Shown here: positions 26,435-36,598 of the stretch, piece by piece | Layout of the letters: each line of letters opens with the position of its first letter | How positions within the stretch are numbered: position 1 is the first letter of the stretch | NCBI GenBank assembly: GCA_963757335.1 | Contig: CAVWRJ010000004.1 | Coordinates: 62,001 to 126,000, forward strand | Length of the DNA stretch: 64,000 bases | Origin: DASQPA01 sp963757335 | GTDB taxonomy: Bacteria > Acidobacteriota > Thermoanaerobaculia > Multivoradales > UBA5704 | Direction: 5' to 3' | Made by a program: the position numbers and the translations under genes | The notes under the pieces: generated by a model | What the model was told of the DNA's origin: nothing | Databases searched by the model: none | What the model saw: only the letters and a program-made list of their open reading frames with translations

Positions 26435-29400
26435 GTGCAACGGTCATTTGCGCTCTCTCTGCTGTCCCTGGCAAGCCTAGTCTTGGCCGCATGCCGTGCA
26501 GGTCACATAGCTGAACGGCAGCCAGAAGACTCCGGTCTCGCCGCCCTCGTCGAAGCGGTGGGACCACACCGGCTCCTCGAGCCACGCTTGACCGGCGGCT
26601 TTGCGTATGGCTCCTGCGAGCTGATACCAGCTCCCGACCGTCTGGTCGCCGAGCCCCGCTGCTCGCCGCTTCCCACCTCCGGGACTCCAGCGCTTCGGGC
26701 TTTGAACCGGGCCGCGGCAGCGGTTGAATTGGCCGCCAAGAGACATCCCTCTCCAAGGACTCTTCATGCCCAGGCCATTCTCGCCCTCCTGGGGCAGGGC
26801 GGCAACCGTGCGCTCGACCGGGCCGTTGCGGAACTCGAGGAGATCGGCGCGTCCGGCGTGGCCACCATCCAAAGCGACCTCGCTGCGGCCCTCCTCCTCC
26901 GGGCCGAGCGTCAGGACGAGCCCTATGACCTCGTCCAGGCACTCGAGGCCGCAGATCGGGCGGTAGCGAGCGATCCCAGGCTCCCTGAGGCCCGCTTCAA
27001 CCGTGCTTTGATCTTCGAAAAGCTCTATCTGGCAGAGGCCGAGCGTTCGGCATGCGATATTTTCTTCGGCTCGATTCCCACTCCGGCTGGGCTCGCGAAG
27101 CCGAGCATCGGCTCTTGGCGCTCTCTTCCCCCTCCCCGGCGCGTGCCATGGTGGATTCCAGAGCTTTGGACGAAGCGGCGCTCCGGGGTGACCGGAAGAC
27201 GCTCACTGGACTCGAGGCCGGCGTGCATCAGCAGGCCCGCGAGCATGGCGAAAACGAGTTCTTAGTTGAGGGAAAGCTTGGCTCGGCGGGGACCGCAACG
27301 CGGCGGCTAGGCGATTCGCCCAGGCTCGAACCCTGGGGAGAGTGCTGGCCGATAGCGGTGGCGACCCCATCCTGCGCGATGCCGTCGCGGTGATCGACGG
27401 AGCCGGGGAGCGGGGCGACAGCGCGCGGCTATGGGACCTCGCACGAGGACACGAGGCTTTCGGGGAAGGCTACCTCCTCTACAAAGACTACGCCGTGGGG
27501 AGCGCCGAGGGGAAGCTCGACCTCGCTCGCCAAGCCCTCGCTCGAGGCGGCAGCCCGCTCGCTTTCAGGGCTGGTTTCTTTTTCGCCTGCAACGAGCATC
27601 ACCGGGAGCGGCGGGAGAGGGCGTTTGCCTTACTCGAACAGTTGCGGCAGAAACTGGGGGATCGGCCCTATCCCACTCTGCACGGCCATGTCGCCTGGAT
27701 GGAGGGGCTCCTCCGCCTGATACTCGGAGATCCCGCGAGGGCACTCGGCTATTACGACCGTTCGATCGCCGCCTTCGAGTCTACGGGGGAGGGCGACAAC
27801 ATCTCCTCTCTTCACAGCTTGATCGCCGAAGCCTATGACCACCTGGGACGCACCCGCGATGCCTGGAAGGAGCGCTACCGGGCGCTTCGCGACTCGGCCC
27901 GCCTGCGCGATCCCCAATTGCAGTTCCTTGCCTTTGCGCCTATTGCCGACTCGGCGCTGAAACATGGTCAACTAAGAATCGCTCTTTACTTCCAGGACGA
28001 GGTCGTCCGCGTCCTGACGGGCTCGAAAGCTCCAGTCCTCCTCTCGGATGCCTTCTTCTGGCATGGGCTGATCCTCCATCACCTGGGCGAGCACAGGCGT
28101 GCCCAGGAGGACTTGCGCCTGGCGGCTTCCTACCTGGGACAGCAGACCGACCCCGACGTCCGCCGGCGAACCGAGGCCGACATCGCCCTGATCGAGGGGG
28201 GTATCGCCCTAGGTTCGGACCCCGGGCAGGCGATTACCCTCCTCTCCACCGCTCTCGCCGAGTACCGGAAGGGGCAACTTTCTCCGCTGTCCCTCCTCGC
28301 CTATCAGGCGCGAGCCCAGGCCTTTCTCCTCATCGGGGAGACCGCTCGCGCCGAGGCTGATCTCGACGCTGGCCTACAGCTCTATGAACATACCGGCGAA
28401 CGGGTCGACGACAAGCATCTCCAACTCTCCTTCCTCCATGGGACGGAGGAGGTTTTCGACCAGATGATTTCCTTCCAGGTCGACGAGCGCTGGAACCCCG
28501 ACCGTGCCTTCGCCTATGCCGATCGCGCCCGGACGCGGGCCCTTCCCGAGCTGACCTCCCGCCTTCGCCCGGCGCCAGGGATGCACGGCGATGAGGCTGG
28601 ACGACCGCTCCTCTCCCTCACCGAAACTCGGCGACGGTTGCCGAGAGGAACGGTCCTGATCCAGTACTCGGTTCTTCCCGGCCGGGTTCTCCTCTGGCGA
28701 GTGCGGCGGGACGACGTGCGGTTTTTCGTACGACGCGTGAGCCGGGAAAGCCTGGCGGATCTGGCCTCACGCCTCCGCGACGGGACGGAGAGGGAATCCT
28801 GGCGGAACGCCTCGGCGGATCTCTACGACCTGCTCGTCCGGCCCTGGGTCGCGGATCTCGACCCCGGCGACACAATCGTCTTCATCCCCGACAAGGAGCT
28901 TCACGCCATCTCGTTCGCGAGCCTCGTAGACCGCACGAACGGCCGGTATCTGGTCCAGGATCACCGCTTGTGCGTGGCCTTCAGTGCCTCGCTCGCTCTC
29001 GGTGCGAAACGCTCCCGAAGGGAAAAGCGCCCCTTCGACGTGGCCGGGGCGCTTCCGGCTCTGGGCGTGGGCGGACCGGCCTTCGATACCTGGGTTTTCT
29101 CCGGTCTCCAGCCGCTGCCCGGGGCCGCGGCCGAGGCGGTAGAGATCGCGAATCTCTACTCCGCCCACCTCCTGCTCACCGGCCTAGCGGCCGACCGTCA
29201 GACTTTCTCCCGCCTTGCGGGCCGCTATCCGGTGGTTCATTTTGCCGGCCATGCGGTCGTCAACGATCGGGAGCCTCTCCTCTCCTCTCTGCTGCTCGCT
29301 CCCTCTCCCGGAGGGAACGACTCCGGCGCCCTCTCCGCCGCCGACGTCTACCGGCTGGAGCTCCGGGACACCCGCCTGGTTTTTCTCGCGAGTTGCGATA

Positions 29401-29687
29401 CGGCCTCCTCCGGCTCCTCGCGGAGCGAGAGCCTGACGAGCCTGGCGCGCGCGTTTCTTTCGGCGGGCGTCCCCGCCGTCGTCGCAAGCCTCCGGCGGGT
29501 GAACGACGGTTCCACCGCCCAGTTGTCCCGCGTCTTTCACCGCAGCTATCTTACCCACCACGATCCCGTCGACGCTCTGCGCGCCGCTCAGTTGGAGCTC
29601 TTGGGCAGCGGCGATCCTGCCCTTCGGGACCCCGCGGCCTGGGGGGCGTTCCAGGTGCTCGTGGCGAGCCTTCACAATCCATTTTGA
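26435..29687 (+). CDS. CHAT-domain TPR lipoprotein (two frameshifts)
   Basis: A GTG at 26435 gives a lipoprotein signal ending LVLAAC (Cys 20). A TPR-like region follows, with a frame break near 27053 (a base is missing before CGATATTTTC) and another near 27285. The rest is open to 29687: TPR-like helices, then a C-terminal CHAT (caspase-like) domain with VVHFAGHA (catalytic His codon 29250-29252) and LVFLASCDTASSG (Cys codon 29394-29396); both residues are intact. CHAT proteins are often peptidases activated by a sensor. Here the protein is probably anchored at the envelope. The following gene starts 15 nt later. Confidence 0.82.
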
Positions 29688-29702
29688 AATGAGGTTCGAA
29701 TC

Positions 29703-30708
29703 ATGGCTTACACGTTCCGTATCCTCTTTTCCGGTCTCTGTGCGTTCGTCCCCAACCGGCCCTTCAACAATCCGGACGATCCGCCCGATCATGTCGACGT
29801 CGTCCTGCCGAATCTCCTGGCGGGCCAGTTGGTCCCCTCATCGGAAGCGACCAGGCCTCCGGACATCCTCGTTCCGCATTTTCCCTACCTGGAATTCGAC
29901 CCGGCGCAGCTGCGGGCGGCAAATGACCTGCCGCTCTATTTTGTTCAGGAGAGAGTTCCCCTGCAGCCGGACGGTACTCGGCAGGGGATCTGTCCGCTCA
30001 ATTGGTGCGATATCGAGATCTGGCCTGAGGGCCGGCGACCCGAGAGCGACACCCTTAGGATCGTCAATGGTGTGCCCCACGATCCGATCCAGCCACAAAC
30101 CGGCAGCGTGGAGATGAGGTATCTTCGATGGCTGATCGATATGGGGAAGATTCATCCCGGGAGCGAGAAGCTCAAACCGGAATTACTACAGCCGTTGGTC
30201 GCGACAGACTCACGTGTGATTGCCCGGGTCAAACTCCAGGCAGGACAGCTGTACACCGACCAAATCAGCGATGAGGTCTTTGAGTTTCACCCCGTCGGGT
30301 CGGAGAGCGAGGACGGCACATTTAAACAGAAAGTCGCCCTGAAACTGGCTTTGGAAATTGACGTCGAGCACGAGGTAAAAATCGTGCTGAACAGCTTCGA
30401 CGGCACGAGGCGCCGTTTGCTCTTCGCTCCTCGAAGCGATGTATCCTTATGATGACATAGAGATTATGATCAATAACCGTGAGCTCGACCCACTCTTTGG
30501 ATTCCCTCCTGCCACTGCTAGTGTGGCGTCCGCAAAGAAAAACGAACACTACGACCCGGACTTTAAGGTTTTCTATGACCTCTCGATCGAGCAACCAATG
30601 GGTGGGCTCCCCCTTCCGCATGCGCCATTCTCGCCGAAGGCAGGCGCAGGAGGAGGAGATCATCGTCCCTGCTCCCCGGCAGGATTCTCGGGGGTTGGAG
30701 GATCTTAA
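29703..30708 (+). CDS. Unknown protein downstream of the CHAT gene (probable frameshift)
   Basis: The first open stretch (249 residues, MAYTFRILFSGLCAFVPN) ends at 30452. An overlapping stretch in another frame (from 30439) continues with DDIEIMINNRELDPLFG and FKVFYDLSIEQPMGGLPLP to 30708. Composition is continuous across the join, so one gene with a single indel near 30445 is favoured; a separate 89-residue gene is possible. No signal peptide or known domain. It starts 15 nt after the CHAT gene, so the two are probably an operon; a role as partner or substrate of a protease is speculation. Confidence 0.6.
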
Positions 30709-30725
30709 GGGGTAAAGAAGGAAGA

Positions 30726-30756
30726 CCTGGGGTGGGTGCGACCGGCTCACCCCAGG
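30726..30756. terminator. Bidirectional terminator-like hairpin between convergent genes
   Basis: Nine-bp stem CCTGGGGTG (30726-30734) / CACCCCAGG (30748-30756). On the minus strand a T-rich tract (TCTTCCTTCTTT) follows, as expected for ending the papain-like gene; it can also act on the plus strand. Confidence 0.65.
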
Positions 30757-30761
30757 TTGGG

Positions 30762-31805
30762 CTAGTTGAAGATTTTTTTTAATCCGGAGAAGAAATTGTT
30801 GATATGGCCGGTGAGGAGCGCAAAGGGGGATGGTGTATTGATGTGTGCTTGATCGACGACAAAGCCGAACCTCGCATACTGGCGGACGTAGCAATAGGAG
30901 AGCTGGAGGTATCCGGGAATGACACCATTGGGTGCATCGCGCCAGCTGTTCTTAAAGAGGAAGTAGGCATCGTGGACATAGCCGACCAACAGCATGGCAT
31001 GAGTGCCGTAGGGAGCGCGGGGCTGCCCTGTAGCGGGATCGGTGATGATGACGTGGTGCGTCCCATCGGGACGTGGCAGCCCCCAAGCGATGTCCACCTG
31101 TAACACGACATCTTTGCCCTGGCTTACGAGGCATTCGAGATAGTCAGTATTGCCGACACTCGGACCGTCGAGCCCACCAGGTGCCGGGGCGGAGCGGTTA
31201 AGAATCCAATAGTTGCCAAAGCTGTAGATGGCTCGATCAATAGTCGCCTGCGGAGGGAAGGCTGGATCCGTGCATTTGAGCGTCGTTGAGCTCTGATAGC
31301 TGGCCTGCGCCGTGGGGCAGCTTCCTTTGGCGCTCAAGAAGCGCGAGGCCAGAGTGGTACGGAGGAGGTTGCTGCACGGTGACTGTCCTAGGTTCTTCAT
31401 GAAGAGCCAGTGCGTATATTGTTCAGAGAGGTTGAGGTCCTTCCCTGTCCTCCTCAAGAGGGCTTCGAGGCAGGCTACTGCGGTGAAGGCTACGCAGGTG
31501 GTCCGATCGAGCTGATCCTTGGGCGGGTCGGTCTGCCAATGAAGATTGTCGTATGAGGGTGGCGGGTTGGTGCAGATCGGGTGGCCGTTCTGCCAGAGCG
31601 GTGGGTTTGCCGCGTGCGCAATCTCCTCGGCGTCCAGCCCCCCTAGATCTACTGGGAGGAGCTGAACTACCCGGTCTACCACGCCCTGGCCGATCTGCAG
31701 ATTGAATCGACCCTCGCCCGCTGGAGTGTAGAGGTTCCGATCGGCCTCCGTTTCGACTGGCATTTCTCTCAGTCTTTTCCTGAAGTCCTCTTCGGAAATC
31801 GCCAT
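30762..31805 (-). CDS. C1A (papain-like) cysteine peptidase
   Basis: 347 residues. Catalytic set as in papain: Gln98 (DQLD), Cys104 (TTCVAFTAV) six residues later, His269 (GTHAMLLVGY) and Asn286 (FLFKNSW). About 90 residues before Gln98 could act as a propeptide. No signal peptide, so it may be intracellular or exported in another way. It converges on the CHAT-associated gene and lies beside a lipase and a caspase-like protein; a common proteolytic role is inferred only. Ends with a terminator hairpin. Codon use is somewhat less G+C-biased than its neighbours, a hint of transfer. Confidence 0.85.
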   Translation of the reverse strand: MAISEEDFRKRLREMPVETEADRNLYTPAGEGRFNLQIGQGVVDRVVQLLPVDLGGLDAEEIAHAANPPLWQNGHPICTNPPPSYDNLHWQTDPPKDQLDRTTCVAFTAVACLEALLRRTGKDLNLSEQYTHWLFMKNLGQSPCSNLLRTTLASRFLSAKGSCPTAQASYQSSTTLKCTDPAFPPQATIDRAIYSFGNYWILNRSAPAPGGLDGPSVGNTDYLECLVSQGKDVVLQVDIAWGLPRPDGTHHVIITDPATGQPRAPYGTHAMLLVGYVHDAYFLFKNSWRDAPNGVIPGYLQLSYCYVRQYARFGFVVDQAHINTPSPFALLTGHINNFFSGLKKIFN

Positions 31806-31875
31806 CTTTTCCCTTCCTTTCTGAAGTGGGTACGACTCCAGAACAGACGGCCGGAAGAGCGGTTTTCTGGCTGCC

Positions 31876-34494
31876 CTACGGCCCGATCCGCGTCAACCGC
31901 ACGAGCGGCCCGTCGATCGCCAGCGGGTTCCGGAGGTCGATCGTCCCCTGGACGGCCCAGAGGTTGTCGCCCTGGGAATCGAGGAGGGTCTGGGCGATCT
32001 CCCAGGTGCGGTCGCCGGTCGGGCGGATCTCGGTCCACTGGTGGCGGCGGGCCTCGGGGGTGAAGACGAGCTCTCCGTACTCGGCGACGAAGGGCGCCAG
32101 GGCGGTCTCGAAACGCTCCTCGTCCCAGGTCCCGCCCCCGCCGATATTCTCGGGGTCCTGCTGCACCGAGGCGACCGCCTCCTCCCACTCCTTGGCCGCG
32201 AGCGCGCGGACGAGGAGGTGCATCTCGGCCCGGACCCGCGCCGCGAACGACTTGGGATTGGCGAGCAGCTCCTCCAACCAGAGAGCCTCCTTGGCCGCCT
32301 CGCGCTTCCCCTTCCCCTCCAGGCGGAGCTCGGGGTGGAGGAGGCTCTCCCACTCTTCGAGGAGGCTGGTGTCGGTCAAGTCGATCATGGCGCGGTAGAA
32401 GCCCAGGGCGTCCCACACCCCCTCGGTCTTCGCCGCCTCCGGCACGCTCTGATCGAGGGTCTTGTAGAGCTGCGAGACGTAGCGGAGCAGCACCCCCTCG
32501 CTCCGCTGGAGACCGTAGCGCTTCACATAGTCGGCGAAGCTCATGAAGCCCTCGAACATCTCGCGTCCGATCGATTTCGGCCGGATCTCCTTGCTGCCTA
32601 CCCAGGGGTGCTGGCCCTTGAACTTGTTGAAGCTGCCATAGAGGAAGTCCCTCTGCGGCTGCGGATGGGTGACCTCGTCGAGTTTCTCCATCCGCTCCTC
32701 GTACTGCATGCCGTCGGCCTTCAACTGCGCCACGAGCTCCTGCTTGAGCTTATCGACCTGCCGGCGGAGCACCACCTCGGGGTCTTCGAGGATCGACTCG
32801 ACGAGAGTGAGGAGATCGAGCGTGTAGTCCTCCGCCTGCATGTCGAGGAGGCCGAGGGTTTCGATGAGGTAGAGCGAGAGCGCCTGGTGGAGCGAGAAAT
32901 CCCACTGGAGCCCCTCGGCGACGACGACCCAGAGATAGTTGGTCTTGCTGTCCCTTGCCATCTCCAGAATCCCGGCCCGGTAGAGCGAGCGGACGAGGAC
33001 GGCGGCGAAGGCGAGGTGGCGCGCCTTCGTCCCCTCGTCCTCGTGCGAGCGGCGGATCAGCTCGCGGAGCGAGTCGAAGTTCTTCCGCGACGGGTCGTTC
33101 TGCTCGGCATCCCGCTGGAGGAGGGAGAGGACCATCCCGTGGGTGACCCGGAAGCGCGACTTGAGCGTCTCCGGCGGGCGGGTCATGAGCTTGTCGAAGG
33201 TCTCCTCTGACCACGAGACCTCGCCCTTGGCCGGCCCGGTGACCTTCTTCTTGGCGCCGCTCCGCTCGGCCTTCCGCTTCTCGATGATGTGCTCCGGCGC
33301 CTGGGCGACGACGCTCCCCTGGGTGTCGAAGCCCTTGCGCCCGGCGCGGCCGGCGATCTGCTTGAAATCGCGCACCGAGAGAAGCGACACCTTCTTGCCG
33401 TCGAACTTGGCGAGCCGGGTGAAGAGGACCGTGCGGATGGGGATGTTGACCCCCACGCCTAGAGTGTCGGTGCCGGAGATCACCTTCAGGAGCCCCTTCT
33501 GGGACAGCTGCTCGACTAAAAGCCGGTACTTGGGGAGGAGCCCCGCGTGGTGGACGCCGATGCCGAAGGAGAGGAAGCGGCGAAACTCCTTGCCGTAGGG
33601 GGTGTCGAGCCTGAAGCCGCCCACCGCGTCCTTGATCGCGTCGCGCTCCTCGCGGTTGGCGATCTTCATGCTGGTGAGCGACTGGGCGAGCTCGGCGCAC
33701 TCGCGCTGGGTGAAGTTGACGATATAGATCGGCGACTTACCCTTCTCCAGCAGAAACTCGACCGTCTCGTGGAGCGGGGTCTCCCGGTACTCGAAGTCGA
33801 GCGGCACCGGCCGCTCTTCGGAGGCGACCCAGGCCACCTCCGTCCCGGTCTGCCGCGCCAGGTGGTCCTGGATGGACGAGATGTCGCCGAGCGTCGCCGA
33901 CATCAGGAGGAACCGGGTGTGCGGCAGGCTGAGGAGCGGGATCTGCCAGGCCACCCCGCGCTCGGGGTCCGAGTAGTAGTGGAACTCGTCCATCACGACA
34001 TAGGGGGCGTCGAGCTCCTCGCCCTGGCGGAGAGCCATGTTCGAGAGCACCTCGGCGGTGCAGCAGCGGATGGGCGCCTGCGAGTTGATCGAGGCGTCCC
34101 CGGTGAGCATCCCCACGTTCTCCGCCCCGAAGTCTTCGCACAGAGAGAAGAACTTCTCGGAAGCGAGCGCCTTGATGGGGCTGGTGTAGAAAGACGTCCT
34201 CCCCTCGCACAGCCCCTTGAAGTGGAGCCCCAGGGCGACGAGCGACTTTCCCGAACCGGTAGGGGTGTTCAGGATGACGTGCTTCCCCGCCATGATCTCC
34301 AGGAGCGCCTCCTCCTGCGCCGGATAGAGCTCGAACCCCACCTCCGCCACCCAGTCGACGAAGAGGTCGAGGATCAAGTCCGGATCGGACGTCCCACCCG
34401 CCGGGACCCGCGAGCCAAGGGAGGGGCGGGCAGCCGCGGGGCGGGGGAGGTCGGGGAGGGCGGTGGGGGAGGCGGGCGTGAGGAGGTCGGTCAT
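31876..34494 (-). CDS. DEAD/DEAH-box helicase with DUF3516 domain
   Basis: 872 residues from ATG 34494 (MTDLLTPASP); a GTG at 34512 is an alternative. Superfamily 2 motifs: Walker A TPTGSGKS, DEFH box (VVMDEFHYYSD), SAT, GTDTLGVGVN and QIAGRAGRKG. The C-terminal half matches the DUF3516 arrangement (HPQPQRDFLYGSFNKF, ERFETALAPFVAEYGELVF). These proteins are Ski2-like helicases, probably acting on RNA or DNA; a precise substrate is not known. No partner gene in the same operon; toxin genes lie directly upstream. Confidence 0.9.
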   Translation of the reverse strand: MTDLLTPASPTALPDLPRPAAARPSLGSRVPAGGTSDPDLILDLFVDWVAEVGFELYPAQEEALLEIMAGKHVILNTPTGSGKSLVALGLHFKGLCEGRTSFYTSPIKALASEKFFSLCEDFGAENVGMLTGDASINSQAPIRCCTAEVLSNMALRQGEELDAPYVVMDEFHYYSDPERGVAWQIPLLSLPHTRFLLMSATLGDISSIQDHLARQTGTEVAWVASEERPVPLDFEYRETPLHETVEFLLEKGKSPIYIVNFTQRECAELAQSLTSMKIANREERDAIKDAVGGFRLDTPYGKEFRRFLSFGIGVHHAGLLPKYRLLVEQLSQKGLLKVISGTDTLGVGVNIPIRTVLFTRLAKFDGKKVSLLSVRDFKQIAGRAGRKGFDTQGSVVAQAPEHIIEKRKAERSGAKKKVTGPAKGEVSWSEETFDKLMTRPPETLKSRFRVTHGMVLSLLQRDAEQNDPSRKNFDSLRELIRRSHEDEGTKARHLAFAAVLVRSLYRAGILEMARDSKTNYLWVVVAEGLQWDFSLHQALSLYLIETLGLLDMQAEDYTLDLLTLVESILEDPEVVLRRQVDKLKQELVAQLKADGMQYEERMEKLDEVTHPQPQRDFLYGSFNKFKGQHPWVGSKEIRPKSIGREMFEGFMSFADYVKRYGLQRSEGVLLRYVSQLYKTLDQSVPEAAKTEGVWDALGFYRAMIDLTDTSLLEEWESLLHPELRLEGKGKREAAKEALWLEELLANPKSFAARVRAEMHLLVRALAAKEWEEAVASVQQDPENIGGGGTWDEERFETALAPFVAEYGELVFTPEARRHQWTEIRPTGDRTWEIAQTLLDSQGDNLWAVQGTIDLRNPLAIDGPLVRLTRIGP

Positions 34495-34560
34495 GACCCG
34501 ACATTCTGACACGCTCCGCGACTTCGGCTGTTGCCACCCACGGTACCTGCGGATGCACCG

Positions 34561-34889
34561 TCAGTCTTCACACCCGGTGGCGATGGACAGGCTCGGCAGA
34601 CCGCGGTCATCTTCCCAGGGCCCACCGTGCCGACGAAGTGACGGAGCCTCGTCTGGTCCACGGTCTGAATTTGATCCAGGTTGATGACCGAGTCGTGCTT
34701 GAGCCCTTCGTCGATCCCCACCTGGACTTCGCTGGGCACCCCGTGGGCACTGGAGGTGATCGGCGCCACGAGTACGGTGTTGAGAAGATCGATTGCCCTC
34801 TGCCGCGAGAGCACCAACACCGGGCGACGCTTGTCGGGAGCTCCGAAAGTGTAGAGCCAGATCTCGGCTCGGTTTACTCGGGGGGCCAT
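34561..34889 (-). CDS. MazF/PemK-type toxin (one frameshift near the end)
   Basis: From ATG 34889: APRVNRAEIWLYTFG, RRPVLVLSRQRAIDLLN, VLVAPITSSAHG and DSVINLDQIQTVDQTRL match MazF endoribonucleases. Near 34590 one C appears to be missing; without the break the protein would end SIATGCED at 34561, like normal MazF C-termini. As written, the frame continues with an unrelated tail to 34491. Toxin start overlaps the upstream antitoxin by 16 nt. Confidence 0.82.
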
Positions 34890-35110
34890 ACGCCCTCGTC
34901 TTCCCACCCTTCGAAGTCTTTCCCCAGCGGGTCCTTGACTCCCGCATAGGCGCGCTCGTACTGCTCGTCGATCTCCTGCTTACGATGCTCCCGGAGGAAG
35001 TCGCTGGTGAGTTGCCGCAGCACCGCGGACCGCCCCTTGTCGCGAACCTCGGCGGTCTGGTCCAACTCGGCGAGGAGATCTTCTTCGAACATCACCTGTA
35101 CAGCTTTCAT
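34874..35110 (-). CDS. Ribbon-helix-helix (MazE/CopG-type) antitoxin
   Basis: 78 residues: MKAVQVMFEEDLLAELDQ and RDKGRSAVLRQLTSDFLREH form a ribbon-helix-helix DNA-binding fold, followed by an acidic tail (YAGVKDPLGKDFEGWEDEG) that would neutralise the toxin. It overlaps the MazF gene and is the first gene of the pair, as usual. It probably autoregulates the pair. Confidence 0.82.
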   Translation of the reverse strand: MKAVQVMFEEDLLAELDQTAEVRDKGRSAVLRQLTSDFLREHRKQEIDEQYERAYAGVKDPLGKDFEGWEDEGVWPPE

Positions 35111-35288
35111 GTGGGAAGTCTATGTGGGTTTCGCTTGTGGATCAAGCCAGCAGTGACCCAGTCTCGTACAACCCTTGACGGCCGGAGCCTCCTGTTGGGG
35201 TTTCCGGCTACACTTGGCGGGAAGGAGCGCGAAGCAACTCGATTCGCCGAGTGCGACCGCCTTCGTACTTTCGAGGAGGAACAGACCA

Positions 35289-35828
35289 ATGTCCGAAATC
35301 ACAACTCTCGCCGGCGGCTGCTTCTGGTGCCTGGAGGCCGTCTACGACCAGATGCAGGGAGTCGAGTCGGTCGAGTCCGGCTACATCGGGGGTCCGGTGC
35401 CCCATCCCACCTACGAGGCAGTCTGCTCCGGCCGCACCGGTCATGCCGAGGCCGTCCGCATCACCTTCGACCCCGCGGTCGTCTCCTACCGCGAGCTCCT
35501 GGAAGTGTTCTTCGTCATCCACGATCCGACGACCTTGAACCGCCAGGGCAACGACGTCGGCACCCAGTACCGCTCGGCGATCTACTACCACTCCCCCGAG
35601 CAGAAGGCGACCGCCGAGGCGATCGTCGCAGAGCTCGCCGGCGAGCAGGCCTTCCCGCACCCCATCGTCACCGAGATCACCGCCGCCGAGCCGTTCTACG
35701 AGGCCGAGGCCTACCACCAGGAGTACTTCGCGAAGAACCCGGGCCAAGGGTACTGCTCCTTCGTGGTCGCCCCGAAGGTCGCCAAGTTCAGGAAGCATTT
35801 CGCGGAGAAGATGAAGGTGAGGGCGTAG
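35289..35828 (+). CDS. msrA: Peptide methionine-S-sulfoxide reductase, cytosolic
   Basis: 179 residues from ATG 35289 with GAGGAGGAAC upstream. Catalytic motif GGCFWC (Cys11, with Cys14), then SGYIGGPVPHPTYEAVCSGR and the family motif GNDVGTQYRSAIYY, and YHQEYFAKNPGQGYC. It reduces methionine-S-sulfoxide in proteins; no signal peptide. A second, exported MsrA lies at 43765. It is not in the toxin operons around it. Confidence 0.95.
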   Translation: MSEITTLAGGCFWCLEAVYDQMQGVESVESGYIGGPVPHPTYEAVCSGRTGHAEAVRITFDPAVVSYRELLEVFFVIHDPTTLNRQGNDVGTQYRSAIYYHSPEQKATAEAIVAELAGEQAFPHPIVTEITAAEPFYEAEAYHQEYFAKNPGQGYCSFVVAPKVAKFRKHFAEKMKVRA

Positions 35829-35909
35829 GAGCAGGTCGACCGCACGAAGGGATTAAAGCCCCAAGCGGCGCGCGGCTGACGAGAGGGTCCTCGATCTTCG
35901 CCAGCCTCC

Positions 35910-36305
35910 TCACCAGACGGTCTTCACATGAGGATAGTCCCGAATTTTCCTATCTTTTGAAACCAGGGAGGCACCCAGGCTGAGGGCCGTGGCGATGATG
36001 ATGCGATCGGCGGGGTCCTCGTGCAACGTGCCCGGAAGCCGGTTGGAACGGAGGACGATGTGGTTGTCGCAGGCGACGAACTGGAGGAAGGGGAGCGCCT
36101 CAGACCGGGCAACCCAATCCTCGACCGGCATCGCCAACTCCAGTCTCCCTTTACGAATGAGCAGCGCGATCTCCCAAGAGCTGATCGAAGACAAGAAGAT
36201 CTCGCGCCGCTCCATGGCCCTGGCGATGACTTCCCGCGCGGGCTTGGAGACCCGCTCGGGGCTGGAGAGCCACCAGACCCAGGCGTGGGTATCGAGGACG
36301 ATCAA
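35910..36305 (-). CDS. PIN-domain toxin (VapC-like)
   Basis: 131 residues. N-terminal VLDTHAWVWWLS carries the first acidic residue, SSISSWEIALL the second (E), and HEDPADRIIIATALSLG the third and fourth, giving a full PIN active site. Family members cut RNA. The start overlaps the antitoxin stop by 4 nt. Confidence 0.9.
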   Translation of the reverse strand: MIVLDTHAWVWWLSSPERVSKPAREVIARAMERREIFLSSISSWEIALLIRKGRLELAMPVEDWVARSEALPFLQFVACDNHIVLRSNRLPGTLHEDPADRIIIATALSLGASLVSKDRKIRDYPHVKTVW

Positions 36306-36535
36306 CCGAGAGACTCCCAGTCCTCCACGCCAACCGGCTCCAATGGGTCGTCGTAACGAAGGACCGAGCCGCGGAAGGCCTTGAGGGCCTCCGCGGGATC
36401 GTGGCGGTAGGGGATCACTTTCAGAACCGGCTTACCATGGTCCGTAATGACCAACTCCTTGCCAGTGCTCTCGACCTGCCGGCAAAGCTCGAGGGCTTTG
36501 GCTTTGAAGGTCGACTTCGAAACGGACTGTCCCAT
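36302..36535 (-). CDS. Phd/YefM-type antitoxin
   Basis: 77 residues. SKSTFKAKALELCRQVESTG and KELVITDHGKPVLKVIPY are the Phd/YefM DNA-binding fold; the C-terminal tail (RYDDPLEPVGVEDWESLG) likely binds the toxin. The pair is one operon. Two 14-bp direct-repeat sites lie directly upstream. Confidence 0.9.
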   Translation of the reverse strand: MGQSVSKSTFKAKALELCRQVESTGKELVITDHGKPVLKVIPYRHDPAEALKAFRGSVLRYDDPLEPVGVEDWESLG

Positions 36536-36548
36536 CTGGATCTCTCCT

Positions 36549-36576
36549 GGTAACCGTGGTCATTTTACCATGGTCA
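36549..36576 (-). promoter_or_regulatory. Tandem operator-like repeats of the Phd/PIN pair
   Basis: Two 14-bp units on the plus strand, GGTAACCGTGGTCA and TTTTACCATGGTCA, share the ACC(G/A)TGGTCA core and lie 14-41 nt before the antitoxin start. Position and repetition suggest antitoxin binding sites (conditional autoregulation). Confidence 0.6.
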
Positions 36577-36598
36577 CTTTTGACGGGGGCCGCACCCC

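Noticed and set aside
30439..30708. Separate 89-residue gene overlapping the CHAT-downstream protein
   Set aside because: Composition continues smoothly from the upstream frame and a single indel joins them; it was annotated as one gene but the alternative is kept in the entry.
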